A stretch of 29,762 nt of DNA from Candidatus Heimdallarchaeota archaeon (GTDB lineage: Archaea; Asgardarchaeota; Heimdallarchaeia; JABLTI01). This document shows positions 24,602 through 29,762 of this stretch, in pieces. The stretch spans positions 1 through 29,762 of the forward strand of contig JAGMDP010000104.1 in assembly GCA_023128635.1 (NCBI GenBank). The letters run 5' to 3'. The notes beneath the pieces are model-generated. The model was given only the letters and a program-made list of their open reading frames with translations. It searched no databases and was not told the DNA's origin. The position numbers were made by a program, and so were the translations under genes. The stretch's first letter is position 1. Each line of letters starts with the position of its first letter.

Positions 24602-25288
24602 TTATTTTGTTAATTCTTTGAGCTCTTTAGAGCTCTTTTTCAGTGTTGTAATTTGTTTTTTCATGCTGGTTATTGCTTTCTTATTTTTCGTAATGGTCTC
24701 TTGTAATGATTTAACTTCATTAGTTAGAGAATTTAATTTCTCCTCTAATGCTAAGTAATCGTCTTTTGCACTAATTGCTGGTTTTTGATAATCTTGCTCA
24801 GCTATTGCACTTCTTTTTGGAATCGGTTTTGGTGTTTTCAAAGATTTCTTCTTTCCTATGTCAGATGCAGTTGCATCGAATTTCGGTTTTTCTCCGGGAG
24901 TATACTCCTCTACCGATTTTTTGCCAGCTCTATGATCCGATTTTTCAATTAAATCTAGAACACGAACAGATGATTCAATATCAGGTTTAAGAGTTGTTTC
25001 TTTTACAAAGACTTTACCATCTTTAGGAATTTGTTCCAACAGATCTGTTACAACTCGATCGACAACAACAGGTGAGATATACACTTCTTCAGAATCCAAG
25101 AGAAAACGCAATCCATTTTCTGCTTCTTCTGGCAAGTCTCTGAGTGTAGTTCCCTTTAAAATATTCAATTTTTTAATGCTAATAGCATGTGCACCCTGCA
25201 CAAGGTAAACAGCATAATTTTTTCCTTCGATGCCAAATTTCAATGAAAATGTTGTTCCGGGAATTTTTACTATTGCTTCATCACTCAT
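24602..25288 (-). CDS. Unknown protein with C-terminal coiled coil
   Basis: 228 residues, family not recognised. Residues 1-100 look like a compact alpha/beta domain (IVKIPGTTFSLKFGIEGKNYAVYLVQGAHA at the start). A low-complexity, basic and proline-rich linker follows (about 115-170). The last 55 residues are a heptad-like coiled coil (LEEKLNSLTNEVKSLQETI and onward to a lysine-rich end). No signal peptide or membrane helix. The ATG at 25288 is preceded by AAGGATGG. It is convergent with the winged-helix operon and divergent from the nitroreductase. The layout suggests a scaffold or adaptor, but this is only inferred from shape. Confidence 0.62.
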   Translation of the reverse strand: MSDEAIVKIPGTTFSLKFGIEGKNYAVYLVQGAHAISIKKLNILKGTTLRDLPEEAENGLRFLLDSEEVYISPVVVDRVVTDLLEQIPKDGKVFVKETTLKPDIESSVRVLDLIEKSDHRAGKKSVEEYTPGEKPKFDATASDIGKKKSLKTPKPIPKRSAIAEQDYQKPAISAKDDYLALEEKLNSLTNEVKSLQETITKNKKAITSMKKQITTLKKSSKELKELTK

Positions 25289-25429
25289 GATAATCCATCC
25301 TTGTGTAATTAGTATTTATTTTGTTTTTACCTCTATAAATTCGTTATCTTGTAGGACAATTCAAACAAAAGGTTTTCAGACGGAAAGATAATATGCTAAA
25401 TAGACATTTTTGTTATTGGTGTCTATTCA

Positions 25430-26224
25430 ATGAGTAATGACGAAGTAAAAATCGAACAAAATCTTTTCAAAGTAATGCACGATAGGCGATCAATAAGAAA
25501 ATTCCTTGATAAAGATATTTCTGATGATATAATAGAAAAAATTCTTAGTGCAGGTATTAGAGCTCCTTTTGCATATCAGAGTTGTAGTATAGTTTACACT
25601 CGAGATAAAGAGAAAATGAAAAAACTGAGGATGTTCCCCTCAACCAAACTGTATATGGTTTTCTTTATCGATTTCAATAGAATGGAAAAAATTCTCAAAC
25701 AAAGAAAATACACATATGATTTTGATGATAGTTTGCTTTTATGGATGGGAGTTCAAGATGTTTCACTCGTTGTAGAAAATGTGATATTAGCAGCTGATGC
25801 TTTAGGTCTAGGATCTGTTTTATTAGGGGGGGCACCATTTCAAGTTGACAAAATAACAGAAATTTTCAAGGTACCAAGAAAAACATTTCCGGTAGTAAGC
25901 ATGTGCCTAGGTTATCCTGATCCAGAGCATAAAATGGATATTCGACCAAGATATCCTTTGAAACTGACTGCTTACGAAGATAAATACAATGACCTCTCGG
26001 AAGACGAAATAAAAGAGTGTATGAGAGCAATGGATGAAGGGTATATTACTCAAGGGTATTACATAAAACTCGGAGCTAAAATACCTTTGAAAAAAGGAAA
26101 AGACGAAATTGATATGGATAAATATTCATGGTCAGAGCATATAAGTCGGAAAATAACTCAAGGATCAAGGCACGAAGAAACGCTATTGAGTTTACTAAGA
26201 AAACAAGGATTCAAACTCGATTAA
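25430..26224 (+). CDS. Nitroreductase-family flavoprotein
   Basis: 264 residues of the nitroreductase/FMN reductase fold. DRRSIRKFLDKDISDDIIEKIL (17-38) is the N-terminal FMN phosphate-binding motif. RAPFAYQSCSIV follows, then QDVSLVVENVILAADALGLGSVLLGG (about 110-135), the helix and glycine loop that cover the flavin. A VSMCLGYPD segment near 163 closes the core, as in NfsA/FRP-type members. About 60 residues beyond form the lid found in the larger subfamily. It probably reduces quinone- or nitro-type acceptors with NAD(P)H; the true substrate is unknown. Its stop codon overlaps that of the convergent DNA glycosylase gene. Confidence 0.88.
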   Translation: MSNDEVKIEQNLFKVMHDRRSIRKFLDKDISDDIIEKILSAGIRAPFAYQSCSIVYTRDKEKMKKLRMFPSTKLYMVFFIDFNRMEKILKQRKYTYDFDDSLLLWMGVQDVSLVVENVILAADALGLGSVLLGGAPFQVDKITEIFKVPRKTFPVVSMCLGYPDPEHKMDIRPRYPLKLTAYEDKYNDLSEDEIKECMRAMDEGYITQGYYIKLGAKIPLKKGKDEIDMDKYSWSEHISRKITQGSRHEETLLSLLRKQGFKLD

Positions 26225-26841
26225 TTTTTCTTTTTCTTAATTCCATATTTACAGTCTTTAACTAGAAAACAGATAGAACAAAGTGGATTCGCTTTTTTAC
26301 AGAAGCGTTTCCCATGTTCGACAAATAAAGCATGAAATTCGTTGAATAAACTCACATCTTTATCTAATTTAGACTTATAGAAATTTTTCCAATATTTTCT
26401 ATTATTTGAATTACCAAATCCTAATCTATTACTAATTCTCATTGTGTAAGCATCTATAACAAATTCCGCTTCATTTAATAGATAGAGAAGTATTGAATCA
26501 GCAGTTTCCTCACCAATTCCTTTTACAGATAGCAGCGTTTCTCTATTAGGTTTCGAATTACTGATCCATAATCTACAAAGATTTTTCAGATATTGTGCTT
26601 TCTGATTGAAAAATCCAGCTGGCGTTACTAACTCAATTAATAATTCATCATCACATTCTAAGATGTTTTTTGGAGTCAGTAAATTTTTATTCCTTAGATT
26701 TTCAAGAGCTTTTTCTACATTCTTCCAAGAAGTATTCTGAGTCAAAATTGCTCCGATTGCGATTTCAAATCCTTCACCTGGCCACCAGTTTTGTGAACCA
26801 TAAAACGCAAGCATTTTTTCGAATAAGTCTCTTGGTTGCAT
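26221..26841 (-). CDS. HhH-GPD DNA glycosylase, MagIII-like, with [4Fe-4S] cluster
   Basis: About 206 residues. WWPG and AILTQNTSWKNVEKALENL near the N-terminus, then PAGFFNQKAQYLKNL, closely resemble Helicobacter MagIII (3-methyladenine glycosylase). The helix-hairpin-helix is LLSVKGIGEETADSILLYLL, and the catalytic Asp is in FVIDAYTMRI. Where endonuclease III has its lyase lysine (GVGRKT) this protein has glutamate (GIGEET), as in MagIII, so it should be a monofunctional glycosylase. C-x6-C-x2-C-x5-C at the end is the iron-sulfur loop. The frame opens with TTG at 26850, but ATG at 26841 with a TATA-like ATATTTAA about 30 nt upstream is the more likely start. Confidence 0.88.
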   Translation of the reverse strand: MQPRDLFEKMLAFYGSQNWWPGEGFEIAIGAILTQNTSWKNVEKALENLRNKNLLTPKNILECDDELLIELVTPAGFFNQKAQYLKNLCRLWISNSKPNRETLLSVKGIGEETADSILLYLLNEAEFVIDAYTMRISNRLGFGNSNNRKYWKNFYKSKLDKDVSLFNEFHALFVEHGKRFCKKANPLCSICFLVKDCKYGIKKKKN

Positions 26842-27008
26842 TAGTATCAAGTAGTTGATTATTGTGTTTTATGTTAAATATAATTATGTAAAAATACCTC
26901 TTCAGCTGTTTTTTCTAAAAAAATTAATTAGCATTGTTAAACAATGTAATATGCAGAAAAGATATCTTGATAGGAATTAAATTTGTATCTTGAATGGAGG
27001 ATGAGATA

Positions 27009-27416
27009 ATGAAACTAACTGAAATTGTACGTATTAATGAGAAAGGCGAAGTTGTAATTCCTCAAACTATTAGAGACAATATCGGAATAGTTGAAGGTAT
27101 GCATGTTATGCTTAAAGTTGATATTGAAAGAAGAGAAATAAGAATAATACCTTTTATGACTTCAGAAGCGGATTTAGTAGAATTCAAAATTAGTCTCGCA
27201 GATGTTCCAGGAGCTTTAGCAAAATGTGCAACATTTCTAAGTGAGAATAACATCAATCTTGTTGCTAGTGAATCAAGGCAAATACAAAGTGGGGAAATTT
27301 CAGAATGGATTGTCGTAGCAGATATTTCTAAATGTAAATCTAATATTAGAGATCTTTGCAAGCAATTAGTGAATGAAGGATTTGCTAAGAATTCAGTTTG
27401 TAGAAGCTTTCAATAA
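27009..27416 (+). CDS. AbrB/SpoVT-type DNA-binding domain fused to an ACT domain
   Basis: About 135 residues. Residues 1-50 are a swapped-hairpin AbrB domain (RINEKGEVVIPQTIRDNIGIVEGMHVML). Residues about 57-130 are an ACT domain (FKISLADVPGALAKCATFLSENNINLVASES), the module that binds amino acids. An upstream ATG at 26994 is in frame, but the GGAGG at 26996-27000 is 8 nt before the ATG at 27009, so 27009 is the start. It is probably a dimeric regulator whose DNA binding responds to an amino acid or similar ligand. Monocistronic, with convergent neighbour at 27456. Confidence 0.85.
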   Translation: MKLTEIVRINEKGEVVIPQTIRDNIGIVEGMHVMLKVDIERREIRIIPFMTSEADLVEFKISLADVPGALAKCATFLSENNINLVASESRQIQSGEISEWIVVADISKCKSNIRDLCKQLVNEGFAKNSVCRSFQ

Positions 27417-27444
27417 ACGATTTTTTCACTACTAATCAATTACA

Positions 27445-27470
27445 ATAGAGAAAAGCTATTCATTCTCTAT
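27445..27470. terminator. Hairpin between convergent genes
   Basis: ATAGAGAA (27445-27452) pairs perfectly with TTCTCTAT (27463-27470) around a 10-nt loop, between the AbrB-ACT gene and the stop of the two-TM gene. It is A/T-rich and there is a T run at 27420-27426 before it. Confidence 0.4.
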
Positions 27471-27830
27471 CACTTCATCAGCAACTAATTCTAAGATGTA
27501 ATCCTCTTTTTTCTTCATTCTGCGAGCGTTAATTAATAGAAGTGAACCAATTGCTGAACCAACCCCAAAAAGAACAAATCCTACTATTTGTTGTATGAGT
27601 AACAAGGTTTCATCAGGTTGATTTGAATTCACAAAAAACGATAAAATTGCCAATGATAAAACTGAGAGACTTAATATCAAAATAATTATTCCTAATCGCC
27701 TATAAAGAGAGCTTGAAACATCTTTTGAGCGTTTTTCCAGCTCTTCTGGTGTGGACTCGTGAAGACTATCATCATTATTTATTGTTGAATCCTCTGCATC
27801 ATCAAAAGGTATTTCTTTGATTTCTACCAA
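27456..27830 (-). CDS. Small two-helix membrane protein
   Basis: 124 residues with an acidic N-terminal 40, then two hydrophobic helices (about 47-67 and 77-99) separated by a short polar turn (NSNQPDET), then a charged tail ending in acidic residues. No recognised family. The start is TTG at 27830 with GGATGTGA about 8 nt upstream. Both termini are probably cytosolic. Monocistronic, divergent from pepD. Confidence 0.6.
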   Translation of the reverse strand: MVEIKEIPFDDAEDSTINNDDSLHESTPEELEKRSKDVSSSLYRRLGIIILILSLSVLSLAILSFFVNSNQPDETLLLIQQIVGFVLFGVGSAIGSLLLINARRMKKKEDYILELVADEVIENE

Positions 27831-28048
27831 TATAATTCACATCCAATTAAATGCTGACTGTTGATTTTTATTGCAGTTTTTTAATTCTTGCTTTCAAACC
27901 ATTATTCAAGATCATTTAGGAAAAATTTGTATTGAATAACTTTACATTTACTATGAACGATAACAAATGTCAGATAGAATTAAAATGTTAAGAGAAAAAG
28001 TTTTTTCTTACAAAGATAGATTAGTTAATTGTATAATGAGGAATTTAA

Positions 28049-29503
28049 ATGTCCGATAGAACTCTAGAGCAACTTGAACCAAATCTTGTTTGGCAAATTT
28101 TTAAGGAAATCACAAAAGTACCCAGACCATCAAAAAAGGAAACAAAGATTCGTAAATGGGTAAAAGATTGGGCTTCTGAGAATAACATAAAAATAAAAGA
28201 GGATAAAACCGGCAATCTACTTTTGTCAAAAGATGCAGCACCTGGTTGTAAGAAGTTTCCCACATTAATTTTACAGGCACACTTAGATATGGTTTGTCAA
28301 AAACAACCAAATGTAGTAATAGATTTTGAAAAGGATCCAATAAATGCTATTGTCGATGGGGATAATGTAAGAGCAGATGGAACATCCCTTGGAGCTGACA
28401 ATGGTATTGGTATGGCTATTGGATTAGCAGCCTTAATAACTCCTGATTTAAAACATGGTCCTTTAGAGATTCTATTAACAGTCGATGAAGAAACAGGATT
28501 AACAGGCGCCTTTGCTCTAGAAGCTGGTTTCTTTAGTGGAAAATACTTGTTAAATATTGATAGTGAAGAAGTAGGTAAAATAACCATAAGTAGCGCTGGT
28601 GGGGGCGGAACAGATTTTGTTTTCAATTCAATTCTAGAGAATAAATCAAATCATAAAAGCATCAAACTAATTATTTCCGGGCTGAAAGGTGGACACTCTG
28701 GGGTAGACATAGATTTACCAAGATTAAATGCTATAAAATCAGGAATTGATGCTTTGCTTGAGCAGCAAGAGAGTATATTGTTAAATTCTTTAAATGCCGG
28801 GTCTGTTCGAAATGCAATTCCTAGAGATTTTGAATGTATAATTTTAGTTCCAGAAAAAGAACGAAAAAATATACTGAAAAATCTGAAACAGTGGAGAAGA
28901 AACACATTAGATATTGCCAAAATATCTGAACCAGGAATAACTATAGATATTTCCGAAGTTTCTGAAACACAAGCATTCAACGCTAAAACTACGAAAGCTG
29001 TGTTAAATCTTTTACTCGATATAAATCATGGACCTCTTACGTATAGTAAGGAAATTGTTGGACTTGTTCAAACTTCCAGCAATTTAGCAGTGGTTGAAAC
29101 TTCTGAAAAGAAGATTAGTGTTCATGTTAGTACAAGAAGTTCTGTAAATAAAGAGCTTGAAGAAGTTCGAGCGAAGCTTAAAGAGATTGGTAAGAATCAT
29201 GGAGCAAAAGTTTTACAAGATGAAGCTTATCCAGGTTGGGAACCAAATCCTGGGGCACCATTTCTAAAACATGTTAAAAGAATCTATGAGGAAGTAATGG
29301 ATAAAACAATAGAACTCGAAGCGATTCATGGTGGTTTAGAATGCGGACTTTTTGTTTCACTTGATCCGGAGTTACAAGTTACATCCATTGGAGTGAATAT
29401 TCACAATGCCCATAGTCCTGATGAATATGTTGAAATTGACAGTGTGGAACTAATCTGGGATGTTGTTGTTAAAATAATTGAAAATATGAATCAACTAAAG
29501 TAA
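28049..29503 (+). CDS. pepD: PepD-type aminoacyl-histidine / cytosol nonspecific dipeptidase (M20C)
   Basis: 484 residues, the usual length for this family. The two-zinc site of M20 peptidases is complete: His78 and Asp80 (QAHLDM), bridging Asp117 (LGADNGIG), catalytic Glu147 with Glu148 (VDEETGLTGA), Asp171 (NIDSEE), and His near 455 (NAHSPDEY). The lid histidine region is AIHGGLECG (about 425-433). It hydrolyses dipeptides of broad composition in the cytosol. The ATG at 28049 is preceded by TGAGGA. It may complement the TldD/TldE peptidase in peptide turnover, though they are 21 kb apart. Confidence 0.95.
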   Translation: MSDRTLEQLEPNLVWQIFKEITKVPRPSKKETKIRKWVKDWASENNIKIKEDKTGNLLLSKDAAPGCKKFPTLILQAHLDMVCQKQPNVVIDFEKDPINAIVDGDNVRADGTSLGADNGIGMAIGLAALITPDLKHGPLEILLTVDEETGLTGAFALEAGFFSGKYLLNIDSEEVGKITISSAGGGGTDFVFNSILENKSNHKSIKLIISGLKGGHSGVDIDLPRLNAIKSGIDALLEQQESILLNSLNAGSVRNAIPRDFECIILVPEKERKNILKNLKQWRRNTLDIAKISEPGITIDISEVSETQAFNAKTTKAVLNLLLDINHGPLTYSKEIVGLVQTSSNLAVVETSEKKISVHVSTRSSVNKELEEVRAKLKEIGKNHGAKVLQDEAYPGWEPNPGAPFLKHVKRIYEEVMDKTIELEAIHGGLECGLFVSLDPELQVTSIGVNIHNAHSPDEYVEIDSVELIWDVVVKIIENMNQLK

Positions 29504-29530
29504 TTTCTAAAAAGAATTACTTTTTTCTTC
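29500..29530 (+). terminator. Hairpin and T run after pepD
   Basis: GTAATTTCT (29500-29508) pairs with AGAATTAC (29513-29520) with one bulged base around AAAA, overlapping the stop codon and followed by TTTTTTCTTC and more T. Confidence 0.6.
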
Positions 29531-29628
29531 TTTTTTCCACATTTATCCTAAAAAAATATAATACCCTTTGTTCTTATACTGATAGTTACAAAAGATTAGA
29601 TGTGAAACCTTGTGAAAGGTCGAATTAT

Positions 29629-29762
29629 TTGGTGGTGGGTATTATAAAAAAGTTTGAGGGGATTTACGTCTCCACATTGACCCCGTTTAATGAGAAACTC
29701 GAAGTCGATTATGAAACAATAAAAGCACAAATAGACTTTGTTATAGAAAAAGGTGTACATGG
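29629..29762 (+). CDS. DapA-family (dihydrodipicolinate synthase / N-acetylneuraminate lyase) aldolase, N-terminus only
   Basis: About 44 residues to the window edge. FEGIYVSTLTPFNEKLEVDY then IDFVIEKGVHG is the standard opening of the DHDPS/NAL/KDG aldolase TIM barrel (G[VI]xxxxxTPF...D.......hxxxxGvdG). The GxxxxGTTGE motif and the Schiff-base lysine fall beyond the window, so the substrate cannot be set. Starts possible in frame are TTG 29629, GTG 29632, GTG 29635 and a distant GTG 29602; AAAGGT at 29615-29620 favours 29629. Confidence 0.82.
   Translation, partial: MVVGIIKKFEGIYVSTLTPFNEKLEVDYETIKAQIDFVIEKGVH

Overview
The window is AT-rich archaeal DNA and probably comes from an Asgard archaeon (Loki-, Gerd- or Heimdall-type). 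The archaeal assignment rests on a tRNA-Ser gene with a bulge-helix-bulge intron, TATA-box promoters, a mix of Shine-Dalgarno and apparently leaderless starts, an archaeal ParM/Ta0583-type actin-like protein, and a Hef-type helicase. The Asgard assignment is an inference from one gene: a full-length homologue of AAR2, the eukaryotic U5 snRNP assembly factor, at 636-1475.

Layout. 1-434 is the N-terminal part of a class-V aminotransferase/cysteine-desulfurase-like protein (- strand). 636-2801 holds the AAR2 homologue and an MFS transporter (+). 2808-4484 is a Hef/FANCM-like SF2 helicase without a nuclease domain (-). 4650-7380 is a tldD-tldE peptidase pair (-) closed by a hairpin terminator. 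7548-10732 carries small-molecule enzymes: an APH-type kinase, a tandem GNAT protein, a DinB-fold protein and a methyltransferase. 10798-10911 is the intron-containing tRNA-Ser(GCU), followed by endonuclease V and pirin (+).

12774-21850 (all -) is the largest block. It contains an actin-like ATPase and a five-gene MoxR cluster: a membrane protein, a DUF58/vWA protein, a MoxR AAA+ ATPase, a DUF4350 protein and an 832-residue surface protein with Ig-like repeats and a DUF4129-type tail. MoxR and DUF58/vWA partners are generally thought to act as a chaperone/assembly module; here the substrates are probably cell-envelope proteins.

21851-22479 is the only long gap. It holds a set of nested complementary segments that look like a structured RNA of about 290 nt, then a triple GTAAGA motif and a strong TATA box. 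These precede a small ORF, a coiled-coil/winged-helix protein and an unknown protein (22480-24507, +), which are probably co-transcribed. The rest holds a lineage-type coiled-coil protein, a nitroreductase, a MagIII-like DNA glycosylase, an AbrB-ACT fusion regulator, a small two-TM protein, a PepD-type dipeptidase and the beginning of a DapA-family aldolase.

The most notable items are the AAR2 homologue, the unassigned structured RNA candidate at 21971-22264, and the tRNA intron that duplicates part of the anticodon arm. Several gene ends carry clear stem-loops. No mobile elements, CRISPR arrays or rRNA genes were seen.
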